The notes: a model not told the origin generated them from the letters alone. DNA of 64,000 bases from Alphaproteobacteria bacterium (GCA_024742485.1 JANSYK010000001.1:1736001-1800000); one strand, 5' to 3'; positions 36,158-45,545 are shown, counted from the stretch's first letter. Numbers and translations are program-made.

Positions 36158-37290
36158 GCGGCGAGCTTCTCGCGCTGGCGTGACAGCGCAAATTCGCTGA
36201 CACCCTCTGCGGCAATGTCTTCCGGAATCGATTGCCCGCGCACCAACGCCGCGGCAACCCTTGCCAGGGCCGGCGCCGACTGGATGCCGTAGCCGCCCTG
36301 CCCGGCCATCCAGAAGAATCCCGGCATGTCATTATCAAATCCGACAACCGGGCAACGGTCGGCAACAAAGCTGCGAAGGCCGGCCCATTTGTGGTCGATC
36401 CGCCGAACCGAAAGATCAAAGGCGGTCTCGATCCGGTCGATACAGATCGCCACATCCATTTCGTCGGGCTGCGCATCGCAGGGCGGCGATGGCGTTTCAT
36501 CGGCCGGTGAGATCAGCAATTTGCCCGCATCCGGCTTCAGGTAGAACCGTTCATCCACATCGACCACCATGGTCCAGCGATCCGGAATCATCCCGTCCGG
36601 CGGCGCGACAAGCAACGCTGTCCGACGCATCGGCACCAATCCGACCGGTATAGCACCGGCCATCTCCGCCACCGCGTCGGCCCAGGCGCCGGCGGCGTTG
36701 ACGACCACCGGCGCACAAAACTCGCCTTGAGCCGTTGTCACGCGCCAGGCTGTACCGTCATGGCTCATGGCGGTTACGCCGGCACCGGTCTGCAATGCGC
36801 CGCCCGCGGCTCGAAACGTTTTCAGATAATGTTGATGGAGAGCCATGACATCAATGTCTGCGGCCGTATCATCGAGCAACGCCGCTTCCGCATATCCGTC
36901 CCGCAGCAGAGGAACACAGTCGCGCGCTTCCCGCGCATCGAGCCTGCGGACCGCACCGCGCAATTCGCGTTCCAGCGACACCAGCGATTCCATCTGACTG
37001 GCATCCGCAACAAACAGCGCACCCCTGCGGCTCAGCAACGGGTGATCGATATATGGGCTATCCGGATTGTGGAAAAATGGTCCGGACGCCCGCGTCAGCG
37101 CCCGAATAGCCGGTGGGCCGTAGGCGCAGGTGTAGAGCGCCGCCGATCGGCCAGTGGTGTGATAGCCCGGTTGCGCTTCGCTCTCCAGCAGAAGCACGCG
37201 GGCGTCCCCGGCAAGCATCGCCGCAATTGACGCACCGGCCATGCCTGCACCAATAACGATGAAATCGGCTGGCTCGACCTGAGTTGCCAT
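36154..37290 (-). CDS. FAD-dependent D-amino-acid dehydrogenase, DauA-like
   Basis: A 378-residue DAO-family flavoenzyme with FAD motif VIGAGMAGASIAAML at about residue 12. Conserved stretches GYHTTGRSAALYTCAYG, HPLLSRRGALFV, FYLKPDAGKLLISPADE, TWxGLRSFVAD-type KWAGLRSFVADRCPVVG and WMAGQGGYGIQSAPAL closely follow D-arginine dehydrogenase DauA. A His of DauA in RSAAHYT is Leu here (RSAALYT), so specificity may differ. It should oxidise a D-amino or imino acid to the 2-oxo acid. It is first in the operon, divergent from an XRE-cupin regulator. Confidence 0.8.
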   Translation of the reverse strand: MATQVEPADFIVIGAGMAGASIAAMLAGDARVLLLESEAQPGYHTTGRSAALYTCAYGPPAIRALTRASGPFFHNPDSPYIDHPLLSRRGALFVADASQMESLVSLERELRGAVRRLDAREARDCVPLLRDGYAEAALLDDTAADIDVMALHQHYLKTFRAAGGALQTGAGVTAMSHDGTAWRVTTAQGEFCAPVVVNAAGAWADAVAEMAGAIPVGLVPMRRTALLVAPPDGMIPDRWTMVVDVDERFYLKPDAGKLLISPADETPSPPCDAQPDEMDVAICIDRIETAFDLSVRRIDHKWAGLRSFVADRCPVVGFDNDMPGFFWMAGQGGYGIQSAPALARVAAALVRGQSIPEDIAAEGVSEFALSRQREKLAA

Positions 37291-37331
37291 TTCTCCTCCC
37301 TGATGCCCACTGGATGAAACCGTAACACCAA

Positions 37332-37367
37332 TTTTCCAATTGGAAAAGTGATTTTATTATTGGAAAA
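37332..37367. promoter_or_regulatory. Operator pair for the XRE-cupin regulator
   Basis: TTTTCCAATTGGAAAA at 37332-37347 is a perfect 16-bp palindrome. Its half-site ATTGGAAAA recurs at 37359-37367, exactly 20 bp (two helical turns) further on. Both lie in the 115-bp gap between the divergent DauA-like and XRE genes, where a repressor would block both promoters. Confidence 0.7.
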
Positions 37368-37405
37368 TCCTTGGCGCTGTGCACCGTTGCCGATAGACTG
37401 ACCCC

Positions 37406-38008
37406 ATGACAATGCCCGAAGCCGCCGACAGCCAGAGAGTGGCGTTTGGTCGCCGCCTGCGCGAGCTCAGACGCAAGAATGACTGGACGCTGGCGCAACT
37501 GGCCGAGCGCGCCGGACTTGCCATTTCCACCATTTCCAAGGCCGAACGCGGTATCATTGCATTGACCTATGACCGGCTGGCGCAACTGGCAGACGGGCTG
37601 GATGTGGACATGGCCGCGTTCTTCGCCGCCGAGGGAAAGTCATTTACGCCTGGCACATTTGCCATCGCCAGAAAGGGCGAATTCCGGCGTCAGGAAACCC
37701 GCAATTATGTTTATGAAATGCTGTTCCCGGAACTGTGGCACAAGGCCATGAGCCCGATGATGGGCACGCTGAAGGCGCATGATGTCATGGATTTCGAAGA
37801 ATTCGTGCGCCACCCCGGACAGGAGTTCCTGGTGGTCATGGAAGGTCGCGTCACGGTGCATCTGGACGGGCGCGACCCAGTCACTCTCGATCAGGGAGAC
37901 AGCCTGTATTTCGACAGCGCGCTGGGTCATCTCTACGCTTCCGACGGCGACAATGACGCGCGCATCCTGGTCGTCTGCACCGCTCCGCGCACCACGACCA
38001 ACCGTTAG
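37406..38008 (+). CDS. XRE-family regulator with C-terminal cupin sensor
   Basis: A 200-residue protein with an HTH_3 domain at about 14-70 (RRLRELRRKNDWTLAQLAERAG, ISTISKAERGIIALTYDRLAQLA) and a cupin domain at about 120-195 (PGQEFLVVMEGRVTVHLDG, LDQGDSLYFDSALGHLYAS). This architecture controls amino-acid and polyamine catabolism in many proteobacteria, as in PuuR. It diverges from the DauA-like/TRAP operon and likely binds the TTTTCCAATTGGAAAA site between them. Confidence 0.87.
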   Translation: MTMPEAADSQRVAFGRRLRELRRKNDWTLAQLAERAGLAISTISKAERGIIALTYDRLAQLADGLDVDMAAFFAAEGKSFTPGTFAIARKGEFRRQETRNYVYEMLFPELWHKAMSPMMGTLKAHDVMDFEEFVRHPGQEFLVVMEGRVTVHLDGRDPVTLDQGDSLYFDSALGHLYASDGDNDARILVVCTAPRTTTNR

Positions 38009-38019
38009 ATTGGTTTTTT
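37997..38019 (+). terminator. Weak terminator after XRE-cupin gene
   Basis: ACCAA and TTGGT form a 5-bp stem spanning the stop codon and are followed by five more T. The stem is short, so efficiency is doubtful. Confidence 0.4.
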
Positions 38020-38371
38020 CTCCTGCATTCTTCAGGCGGCAGCAGCGCTCCACCGTCCTGATCTCTTTGATCAATTTCCACTGTTCGGGACCCGCTCTTG
38101 CGCAGTGCTTTCAGCAAACAGCACCGACACAAGCAGAACATGTCTTGAACTGCAGGGGCATCACGGATATGGGATGTTCGTAACCAGCTGTGAACGGCAT
38201 TTCTGTGCACCAGCCATTGGCACCTGACGGGCCTTGCGCAACGGTCCAGTGGCTCCGGGAATGGCGGGCAAAAGAAAAGCCACAACGACGGAAACGCTGA
38301 CCGATCTGGCGTTCCGACCAATGCCCTCCAGAAGAAAGCCTGCGCATTTGCCGACATCTTCAGAAGCCTCT
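38020..38371. other. Gap between XRE-cupin gene and desaturase
   Basis: About 350 bases without a gene I can support. The desaturase frame remains open upstream to 38234 with an ATG at 38261, but the added residues are low-complexity, basic and unlike the family. No palindrome, RNA gene or convincing promoter was recognised. Confidence 0.5.
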
Positions 38372-39388
38372 ATGGGTGCACAAACACCCCCTTCCGCCCG
38401 CGCATGGTCGAAGACCCTTTCCCAATACCGCGACCCCAGCAATGGGCGAGGCGTTTTCGAAATCGCAATTACGCTCCTGCCTTTTATCGCTCTTTGGGCT
38501 CTAACAGCGACGCTTGTTGCCCATGGATACTGGATCGGACTGCTGCTGTGTCTTCCCGCCGCGATGTTCCTGGTTCGCCTTTTCATGATCCAGCATGATT
38601 GTGGCCATGGCGCCTTCCTCAGCCACGCGAAAGCCAACAACTGGATCGGCCGCATTTTGGGAGTGCTGACATTCACGCCATTTGGTTTCTGGCAGCGATG
38701 CCATGCGCTTCACCATGCGGGCTCCGGCTGCCTCGACCACCGCGGGTTCGGCGAAATCGATACGCTGACGGTCGATGAGTATCGCGCCAGATCCGCTTGG
38801 GCGCGCGCCAGGTATCGGGCATACCGCCACCCGCTGGTAATGTTTGGCATCGGCCCCACTTATCTGTTTTTGCTCGATCATCGCCTGCCCCTCGGCATGA
38901 TGCGCCGCGGCTGGCAGCCCTGGCTCAGCACCATGGGAACCAATCTCGCAATCATGGCAGCGGCGGCAGCCCTTATCTGGCTGATTGGTTTCAAGCTGTT
39001 CCTGCTCATTCAACTGCCGATCACCGTCATGGCTGCAACCATCGGCGTTTGGCTGTTTTTCGTCCAGCATCAGTTCGAGCAGACAGTGTGGGACAATCTG
39101 CCGGAATGGCAACGCCAGGAAGCGGCACTGCACGGCAGCTCGCACTACGATCTACCGGCACCCCTGCGATGGTTCACAGGCAATATAGGCGTGCACCATG
39201 TGCACCATCTATGCAGCCGAATTCCCTATTATCGACTGCAGAGAGTGCTGCGAAATCACCCGGAACTGCGCGAAATCAATCGGTTGACTCTCCGCGACAG
39301 CCTTCGCACGGTTCGTCTGGCGCTGTGGGACCAAAGCCAGAACCGTCTTGTTTCGTTTCGGGATTTTCATCTCGCCCAAAAGGCCTGA
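38372..39388 (+). CDS. Membrane fatty-acid desaturase (DesA/omega-6 type)
   Basis: A 338-residue di-iron membrane desaturase. All three His boxes are present: QHDCGHGAFL (about 80), CHALHHAGSG (about 115) and IGVHHVHHLC (about 275). Pairs of hydrophobic helices surround them. It would insert a double bond in a membrane lipid acyl chain. The ATG at 38372 gives MGAQTPPSARAWSKTLSQY, close to the family start; ATG 38261 would add 37 residues without homology that I recognise. It ends 25 bp before a convergent gene. Confidence 0.83.
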   Translation: MGAQTPPSARAWSKTLSQYRDPSNGRGVFEIAITLLPFIALWALTATLVAHGYWIGLLLCLPAAMFLVRLFMIQHDCGHGAFLSHAKANNWIGRILGVLTFTPFGFWQRCHALHHAGSGCLDHRGFGEIDTLTVDEYRARSAWARARYRAYRHPLVMFGIGPTYLFLLDHRLPLGMMRRGWQPWLSTMGTNLAIMAAAAALIWLIGFKLFLLIQLPITVMAATIGVWLFFVQHQFEQTVWDNLPEWQRQEAALHGSSHYDLPAPLRWFTGNIGVHHVHHLCSRIPYYRLQRVLRNHPELREINRLTLRDSLRTVRLALWDQSQNRLVSFRDFHLAQKA

Positions 39389-39413
39389 TCGCCCTTCTCG
39401 GCGCGGGATACCC

Positions 39414-40385
39414 TTATCCCAGCCTGCCGCCCAATTCGTCGGCAATATAGTCTCTGATGATGTCGTCGATCGAAACCTCCGGCGAAAATCCCAATTGAAG
39501 CGCCCGGGCGGCATCGAAATTATGCGGCCAACCACCAACAATTTTGATAATCATCTCGTCGGGCTCCTCGCGAATGAGGGCAGCACGGTCAGCGCCGGCA
39601 ACCCGTCCGAGGGCATCGATCATTTCTCCGACGGTGACGGAGATCCCCGGCATGGTCAGGGCACGACGACCACCGAGTTTCGTGGTATCCAGACCAGCTG
39701 CATGGATCAAAAACCCGGCAGCGCTTTTGGGACTGGCCATCCAGTGGCGCACATTGCGGGAAACAGGCAGGATCGCCTCTTCGCCATTGAGTGGTTCACG
39801 CAAAATTCCGGAAAAGAAGCTGGAGGCGGCCTTGTTGGGTCTGCCCGGGCGGATCACAACGGATGGCAATCGAATGGAGATGCCATCAAAAATGTTGCGA
39901 CGGGAGTAGTCGGACACCAGCAGTTCGACGGCAGCCTTTTGTGTCCCATAGGATGTCATGGGCGCCGCCAGAAACGCGTCGTCAATGATCTCCGGATAGG
40001 GTCCGCCGAAGACCGCGATCGATGAACTGAACACGACACGCGGCCGGTAATCCTGCGCGCGGATGGCTTCGAACAGCGCCCGGGCACCATCCAGGTTGAC
40101 CCTGTACCCCTTGTCGAAATCCTGTTCCGCCTCACCCGACACAACACCGGCCAGGTGAAAGATGACATCCGGCTTGTGCACCAGCAGGCTGTCGATGTCC
40201 GACCGCTCGGCAATATCACCCGAACGAATGGACACGGGCCACGCGGCCTCAGGTTTTTGCGCATCAACCATGTCGAACAGTGTCATCGCGGTAATCTCGC
40301 GCCCGCCAATCGTCTTTACAGCGCTCAATTGCTGAACCAGTTTCCGGCCAACCATGCCCGCCGCGCCAAGGATCAAAACATGCAT
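39414..40385 (-). CDS. NAD-dependent epimerase/dehydratase, D-erythronate dehydrogenase (DenD)-like
   Basis: A 323-residue extended SDR with GAAGMVGRKLVQQL near residue 6, FHLAGVVSGEAEQDFDKGYRVN, SSSIAVFGG and catalytic Tyr/Lys in SYGTQKAAVELL. The pattern and the REITAMTLFDMVDA strand resemble DenD, which oxidises D-erythronate to 2-keto-D-erythronate; other nucleotide-sugar-independent dehydrogenases are possible. GGGGTGAAG precedes the ATG at 40385. No OtnI/OtnC-type partner lies beside it, although a hydroxypyruvate-isomerase-family gene lies at 52703. Confidence 0.72.
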   Translation of the reverse strand: MHVLILGAAGMVGRKLVQQLSAVKTIGGREITAMTLFDMVDAQKPEAAWPVSIRSGDIAERSDIDSLLVHKPDVIFHLAGVVSGEAEQDFDKGYRVNLDGARALFEAIRAQDYRPRVVFSSSIAVFGGPYPEIIDDAFLAAPMTSYGTQKAAVELLVSDYSRRNIFDGISIRLPSVVIRPGRPNKAASSFFSGILREPLNGEEAILPVSRNVRHWMASPKSAAGFLIHAAGLDTTKLGGRRALTMPGISVTVGEMIDALGRVAGADRAALIREEPDEMIIKIVGGWPHNFDAARALQLGFSPEVSIDDIIRDYIADELGGRLG

Positions 40386-40501
40386 CACTTCACCCCAATT
40401 TCGAATCGAACAATGTCCCATTACACCCTACATCCGTCGGACCACCTACGCTTACATGAATTTGATTTGCCGTTACGACACCTCGCAATTAACGTTCCGG
40501 C

Positions 40502-41029
40502 ATGACCCGCCTGATTGCAATCGCATTGATGTGCATCGCGTTCCTGACCAGCGTCGCCCGTGCAGGTGACTGGCGGGACCTGCATGCCATGGTCGCGGCG
40601 GCCGCTCCAATCGGTGTCGAGGTAGAAGCCCCTCTTCCGATGGAAGGACCGGTGATCGTCACATTTTTTGCATCCTGGTGCCCGCCCTGCACCGATGAAT
40701 TCGGTCACCTCAATGATCTGGCAGACACTGATGCTTTTGCCGACACGACCATTGTCGCGATCAATCTGTTTGAGGATTTTGGTGGCAAAAAGAACCCGGC
40801 CCGGATGGAGCGGTTCTTGAAACGCACAAAACCGCAGTTCCGCCTGGTGGAAGGGACCGATGCCATGCGAACCGCCTTTGGCCAGATCGACCGCATCCCC
40901 ACCGTTATCGTCTACGGCAACTCCGGCGAAGAAATTTGGCGATTTGTGCATGAGCGCAATGCCGCCAAGACGCACGCGACCAGACAGGACCTCGAACGGG
41001 TCCTGATGGCGGATGGTCCAAGAAGTTAA
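40502..41029 (+). CDS. Periplasmic thioredoxin-like protein (TlpA family)
   Basis: A 175-residue protein with a signal peptide (MTRLIAIALMCIAFLTSVARA, then GDWRD) and a redox-active CxxC in FFASWCPPCTDEFGHL, followed by the cis-Pro region DRIPTVIVYGNSGEEIW. It is probably a periplasmic thiol-disulfide exchanger, for example in cytochrome or oxidative-stress maintenance. It stands alone, divergent from the DenD-like gene. The 190 bp after it, up to the chemoreceptor, shows no clear element. Confidence 0.82.
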   Translation: MTRLIAIALMCIAFLTSVARAGDWRDLHAMVAAAAPIGVEVEAPLPMEGPVIVTFFASWCPPCTDEFGHLNDLADTDAFADTTIVAINLFEDFGGKKNPARMERFLKRTKPQFRLVEGTDAMRTAFGQIDRIPTVIVYGNSGEEIWRFVHERNAAKTHATRQDLERVLMADGPRS

Positions 41030-41220
41030 GCGGCGGCGGCACCCCGCGCTTAACAAACTGGAAAGCGTTCGAACTTACACATTCTTAACCAATCCTTCAT
41101 GCAACTGCACAATAATTAGGCACACCGGAAAATACAGAACCTTGAATTCTGACCGCATGATGCACGTTTTCCGACGCCAGCTCGGCATGCCCAAAACCTC
41201 TTTCATAAGAGCACCTGATC

Positions 41221-43599
41221 ATGCTGATTTCCCGCAAACTGCCGCTCGCCGCGGCGGTATTGACGATCGTTTCCATTGGCGCAGCCAGCGTCGCAAGCTT
41301 CATCATCAGTTCCGACATCGTCAAGGAACAAGCCTACGAAAAACTCGAGGCGGTCGCCGACGGACGGCGCAATCAGGTGGAGACCTACCTGACCGGCATC
41401 CACAAGGATCTTCGGGCCTTGTCGAATGATGCAGATGTCGAAAGGGCATTCAATGCCTTCCAACTCAACTGGCCGCTTCTTGGCGCAAATCCCGCAAACG
41501 AACTTCAGGACCGGTATATCGACAACAACCCACACCCGGTCGGCAGCAAGCACCTGCTCGATTCGGCTGGCAAGGATGCCTATGACGCCGCCCATGCGAC
41601 CTATCATGGAGAACTGCGAAATCTTGTCGTCGACAATGGCTATTATGATCTGTTCCTGATCGATGACTCAGGCAACGTCATTTATACGGTGTTCAAGGAG
41701 CGGGACTATGGAACCAACCTGAACAGCGGCGAATGGAAAGACACGGATCTTGCCGCTGCCTACAGGGACGTCATGGCCGCCGGATCCGCCGATACGGTTA
41801 TACTGAAGGACTACCGGCCCTACGCCCCATCCAATGGCGCACCGGCGGCGTTCATCGCCAGAGCACTGACCGACGGGGACAAGGTGACAGGTGTGGTCGC
41901 CCTCCAGATGCCCAATGATATCATTGCGGAGATCATGAACAATACCACCGGTCTTGGCGAATCCGGAGAAACAGTTCTCATTCGCAAGGACGGCTTCTTC
42001 ATTTCCGATTCCTCCAAGACCGAAGAAAACGAAGCGCTGAATTTCAAGCTCAACTCCAGACTGGTTGATGAATCAACACGGGATACCATCGCCACGGGCC
42101 CGTTGACCGGCTATCGAGGCATGGAAGGTGAAATTGCTCTGGCGCGTGTCGATTTCCTCAATGCGGACTGGATCATCGCCGCCGTGATCGATTCTGAAGA
42201 ATCACTTGCGGGTGTGACGTCCATGAGGAACATCGTTTTGGTCATCGCACTCGTGCTGCTGGCCGGCGCGCTGGTCGCGGCAACGCTTTTTTCCCGCACA
42301 ATATCGCGACCGATCACACAGGTGGTCCGGAACATGGCCGAACTGGCGAGGGGTAACACTGACCTGGATCTAAAGGGCGAGAACCGTCATGACGAGATCG
42401 GTGAGATGGTGCGATCCGTGGCCGTCTTCCGCGATGCCGCCATCGAAAAGGAGAGCCTGGAACAGGAAGCCGAAAGAAATCGCTCATTGAGCGAACGTGA
42501 ACGCTCAGAAAGAGAAGCGGCCAAGGCCGAAGAAGCCCGACAGATGCAGGAAGCAGTCGATGCTCTTGCCGATGGGCTGACGCGCCTATCAAATGGCGAT
42601 TTGACAGCCACACTGAGTGAACCATTCATTGACGGGCTCGAGCAGCTTCGCACCGACTTCAATTCGTCCGTCAAAAAGCTCAACACAACGCTGTTCGAAA
42701 TTCGCGAAAACTCCGGCTCAATCAATAACAATTCAAAGGAAATCCGGACAGCCGCCGACGATCTGTCCAAGCGAACCGAGCAGCAGGCCGCATCGCTGGA
42801 GGAGTCATCGGCAGCGCTCGAGCAGATCACATCGGCTGTCAGGGGCACATCGGAACGCGCCAGCGAAGCAGCGCAGATGGCGGATGAAGCAAAGGCCGAT
42901 GCCGAAAAATCCGGAACGGTGGTCTCCGAGACGGTGGCGGCCATGGAAGGCATCGAGAAGGCGTCTGGGGAAATTTCCAATATCATCGGAGTCATTGATG
43001 AAATCGCCTTCCAGACCAACCTCCTGGCATTGAATGCTGGTGTTGAAGCAGCCCGCGCTGGAGAGGCCGGCAGGGGGTTTGCCGTTGTTGCGCAGGAAGT
43101 ACGCGAACTGGCACAGCGGGCCGCCAATGCCGCTAAGGAAATCAAGGACCTGATCACCAAATCCGGCGACGAAGTCAGCAGCGGTGTCAGGCTGGTCAAG
43201 GCAACCGGCGATGCGCTCAACCAGATTTCCGAACACGTCCACAACATCAACCATGCCATCAGCTCCATCGCCACCGCCGCAAACGAGCAATTGACCGGCA
43301 TCCAGGAAGTCGGAACCGCTGTGACCCAGATGGATCAGGTGACACAGCAAAATGCTGCCATGGTTCAGGAAACGACCGCAGTCGCCCACAGGCTGGCGGA
43401 GGATGTGACCGATCTGTCGAACCTGATCGGCGAATTCCGCCTGGCCGGATCGGCTCCGGCTCAGCCACAGTTGGTGAACGACGACACCGCGCCGGTGTCA
43501 TCGCCAGCACGCAAGCTGGTCAAGACCGTGACCAAGGCGCTTGGATTCAAGTCCAATGCCATCACCGAGTCACAAGACGCGCATTGGGATGAGTTCTAG
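41221..43599 (+). CDS. Methyl-accepting chemotaxis protein with dCache-type sensor
   Basis: A 792-residue chemoreceptor. A first transmembrane helix at about 9-30 precedes a periplasmic Cache-like sensor (to about 330), a second helix at about 337-360 ([22 protein letters not shown]), HAMP segments at about 360-500 and the signalling hairpin with the conserved tip [20 protein letters not shown]. It ends AHWDEF, which fits the xWxxF tether bound by CheR/CheB. A dCache sensor usually binds amino acids, amines or organic acids. No che genes are adjacent. Confidence 0.9.
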   Translation: MLISRKLPLAAAVLTIVSIGAASVASFIISSDIVKEQAYEKLEAVADGRRNQVETYLTGIHKDLRALSNDADVERAFNAFQLNWPLLGANPANELQDRYIDNNPHPVGSKHLLDSAGKDAYDAAHATYHGELRNLVVDNGYYDLFLIDDSGNVIYTVFKERDYGTNLNSGEWKDTDLAAAYRDVMAAGSADTVILKDYRPYAPSNGAPAAFIARALTDGDKVTGVVALQMPNDIIAEIMNNTTGLGESGETVLIRKDGFFISDSSKTEENEALNFKLNSRLVDESTRDTIATGPLTGYRGMEGEIALARVDFLNADWIIAAVIDSEESLAGVTSMRNIVLVIALVLLAGALVAATLFSRTISRPITQVVRNMAELARGNTDLDLKGENRHDEIGEMVRSVAVFRDAAIEKESLEQEAERNRSLSERERSEREAAKAEEARQMQEAVDALADGLTRLSNGDLTATLSEPFIDGLEQLRTDFNSSVKKLNTTLFEIRENSGSINNNSKEIRTAADDLSKRTEQQAASLEESSAALEQITSAVRGTSERASEAAQMADEAKADAEKSGTVVSETVAAMEGIEKASGEISNIIGVIDEIAFQTNLLALNAGVEAARAGEAGRGFAVVAQEVRELAQRAANAAKEIKDLITKSGDEVSSGVRLVKATGDALNQISEHVHNINHAISSIATAANEQLTGIQEVGTAVTQMDQVTQQNAAMVQETTAVAHRLAEDVTDLSNLIGEFRLAGSAPAQPQLVNDDTAPVSSPARKLVKTVTKALGFKSNAITESQDAHWDEF

Positions 43600-43603
43600 G
43601 TCC

Positions 43604-43649
43604 GACATCCCGCGGATGTCTCCGGCAAGGCAGCGCTGCAATGCAGCGC
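43604..43649. terminator. Two hairpins between convergent chemoreceptor and cyclase genes
   Basis: GACATCC-CGC-GGATGTC (43604-43620) and GCGCTGCA-A-TGCAGCGC (43633-43649) are perfect inverted repeats in the 58-bp convergent gap. Neither has a clear T run. They may terminate or insulate both transcripts. Confidence 0.5.
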
Positions 43650-43657
43650 CGCTTCCA

Positions 43658-44995
43658 CTATTTCAGGATGAAAACCGGTGTTGCGGCACTGGAGCCGCGC
43701 AAATCGATCGGTCCATAATTGTCAAGTTTGGACAGGACGGCACCGGCTTCGGTCGGATTTTCCACCAGAGCCGCATCGGCGAGATCCTTGCTGACAACAC
43801 AGCGACTGCCAACGGTGCGGTTCGCCTGCTCCAGACGGCTCGCAATATTGACCGTGTTTCCGAGAACGGCAAATTCCATCCGTCGCTCGATGCCGATATC
43901 TCCCAGAACGATCGGACCGTAATGGACACCGATTGCCAAACTGAGGCCTTTTCCCTGTCCCTCCGGCCGGGTTGACCGCCACGCTTCAAATCGATCGGCC
44001 ATTTCAACAGCCGCAGCGAGCGCATGGGTGGCGTCGCGATCGGTTGGCTCCGGCGTACCGAAGGTCGCCATCAGGCCGTCGCCGATGAATTTGTCGAGTG
44101 TGCCATCATATTTGAAGACAACTTCAGTCAGGATGCCGTGTATCTCGCGCAGCACGGAGATCGTTGCAGATGGCGGGCGGTTTTCAGACCAGCTCGTGAA
44201 GGAAACCAGATCGGTAAACAGAACGGCTGCATTGTGCTCCCGCGACTGTGAGAGCGCATCGGCATTGTTGGCAAGAAGTGCAACTGTCTTTCGCGGGAAA
44301 TACCGGGCAAGATTGGTTCTTTCGCTGGCCAGATCGGCCTGCCGAAGGGCAATGGAACGCGCGCGCCCCACGGCCAGGGCCAGCAATCCGGACGTAATCA
44401 ACAAAACTGACACCTCCTGGACACGAACCCCCAAATCGAGGAAATAGGGGTTGCCCAGGAGAGCCAGAAACGATGCGATGTCACCGTCCTGCGGCACGCG
44501 CCAGATGGCGCCGGGTTGGTTAAGCAACCAAACCACACCCACGGACCAACTGATGGCAGCCGATACTCCGCCCCACAGCACCAGGCCCGGACGATAGAGA
44601 TAGACGAGTCCGGCGAGCAGAACGAAGCAATAGACGAAGTTTCCAAATCGCTGGCCGACCTGCGGTGGCAGCTCGGTCAGGACCAGAGGGTTTGGATAGA
44701 TGAGCGTAAAGGCCAGCAGGGCAAAATCAGCGCTGACAAAGGCGTAGATATGCCAAGGCTTTCGCCAGGGAGCCAGGGCAACGCGATAGGCCGCAAATCC
44801 GAGCAACATGAACAAGGCGAGCAGGCAGTATATGTAGACGGGTCCGGGCCACGGGGTCAGGATCGATGTCAATGCGGCAATCGCCAGCAACGCGATGACA
44901 CGCCCCCAAAGCGCAGCCTTCTGCGCCGCCAATTCCTCGGCCTTGAACGAAAAGTCCGTTTCCGTTGCCTCGTCGTTGTCCTGGCGTTCGACCAT
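43658..44995 (-). CDS. Membrane-bound class III adenylate/guanylate cyclase
   Basis: A 445-residue protein with six or so N-terminal helices (about 30-215) and a C-terminal class III cyclase domain at about 250-430. It retains the metal Asp in VLFTDLVSFT, FIGDGLMATFG and the Asn/Arg of GNTVNIASRLEQANR. It would make cyclic AMP at the inner membrane. Rhizobia carry many such cyclases with varied sensor halves; the membrane domain here is not one I can name. It is convergent with the chemoreceptor. Confidence 0.85.
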   Translation of the reverse strand: MVERQDNDEATETDFSFKAEELAAQKAALWGRVIALLAIAALTSILTPWPGPVYIYCLLALFMLLGFAAYRVALAPWRKPWHIYAFVSADFALLAFTLIYPNPLVLTELPPQVGQRFGNFVYCFVLLAGLVYLYRPGLVLWGGVSAAISWSVGVVWLLNQPGAIWRVPQDGDIASFLALLGNPYFLDLGVRVQEVSVLLITSGLLALAVGRARSIALRQADLASERTNLARYFPRKTVALLANNADALSQSREHNAAVLFTDLVSFTSWSENRPPSATISVLREIHGILTEVVFKYDGTLDKFIGDGLMATFGTPEPTDRDATHALAAAVEMADRFEAWRSTRPEGQGKGLSLAIGVHYGPIVLGDIGIERRMEFAVLGNTVNIASRLEQANRTVGSRCVVSKDLADAALVENPTEAGAVLSKLDNYGPIDLRGSSAATPVFILK

Positions 44996-45092
44996 GATGC
45001 CCCCATCGCCTCTGCTACAGGATTACGCCTGAACCGGACGCAATTCCAGTGGCCAACGAAGATGGAGGCTCAGGGGGATTCAAAATATCGCC

Positions 45093-45123
45093 TTGACCTC
45101 AACCTTAGTTGAGGAATTATTTT
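45093..45123 (+). promoter_or_regulatory. SoxR-type promoter: SoxR box within a 19-bp spacer
   Basis: CCTCAACCTTAGTTGAGG (45097-45114) matches the SoxR consensus CCTCAA-N6-TTGAGG in both arms. It is embedded between a -35 TTGACC (45093-45098) and a -10 TATTTT (45118-45123) separated by 19 bp, the overlong spacer typical of MerR-family activation. The layout is nearly that of the E. coli soxS promoter, including GAGGAATTAT. It drives the VOC gene at 45156. No soxR is in the window. Confidence 0.85.
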
Positions 45124-45155
45124 GCCCGGACAATGTGAGGATATTGGAGAAAAAC

Positions 45156-45545
45156 ATGGCTGAAGCAACACTCGAACATGTGAACATCACCGTAAGCGAT
45201 CCGGCAGCTACGGCGGAACGACTATGCGAACTATTCGACTGGCATATCCGATGGCAGGGAACCGCAAAATTCGGCGGCCATACCATTCATGTCGGCGCCG
45301 ATGACAACTACATCGCGGTCTATTCCCAGGACGGGCTGACAGACAATGCGGGAAACAACTATGTGACCACCGGCGGGCTCAATCACATCGGGGTCGTGGT
45401 GGACGATCTCGAAGAGGCGGAAAAACGCGTGATCAAGGCCGGCTTCAAAACCCACTCCCACGCCGACTACGAACCGGGACGACGCTTCTATTTTCACGAT
45501 TCAGACGGAATCGAATTTGAAGTGGTCAGCTATCAACCGTCGTAA
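45156..45545 (+). CDS. VOC-superfamily (glyoxalase/dioxygenase-fold) protein
   Basis: A 129-residue single-unit VOC protein: EHVNITVSDPAATAERLCELF, NHIGVVVDDLEEAEKRV, RRFYFHDSDGIEFEVVSY, with the metal Glu near the end. VOC members include glyoxalases, antibiotic-binding proteins and dioxygenases. The ATG at 45156 lies 6 bases after GGAGA and about 30 bases after the SoxR-type -10. Induction by redox-cycling compounds is therefore expected, and a detoxifying role is plausible. Confidence 0.83.
   Translation: MAEATLEHVNITVSDPAATAERLCELFDWHIRWQGTAKFGGHTIHVGADDNYIAVYSQDGLTDNAGNNYVTTGGLNHIGVVVDDLEEAEKRVIKAGFKTHSHADYEPGRRFYFHDSDGIEFEVVSYQPS

Noticed and set aside
38234-38371. N-terminal extension of the desaturase from TTG 38234 or ATG 38261
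   Set aside because: The extra residues are basic and low-complexity, unlike desaturase N-termini; the ATG at 38372 gives a family-like start, though its ribosome site is weak.
39405-39420. Inverted repeat GGGATA-CCCT-TATCCC at the desaturase / DenD-like convergent junction
   Set aside because: Short, without T tract, and overlaps the end of the DenD-like coding region; too weak to call a terminator.
42387-43301. Ser-rich minus-strand open frame over the chemoreceptor
   Set aside because: Reflects the codon pattern of the receptor's helical signalling domain on the other strand; not a protein.
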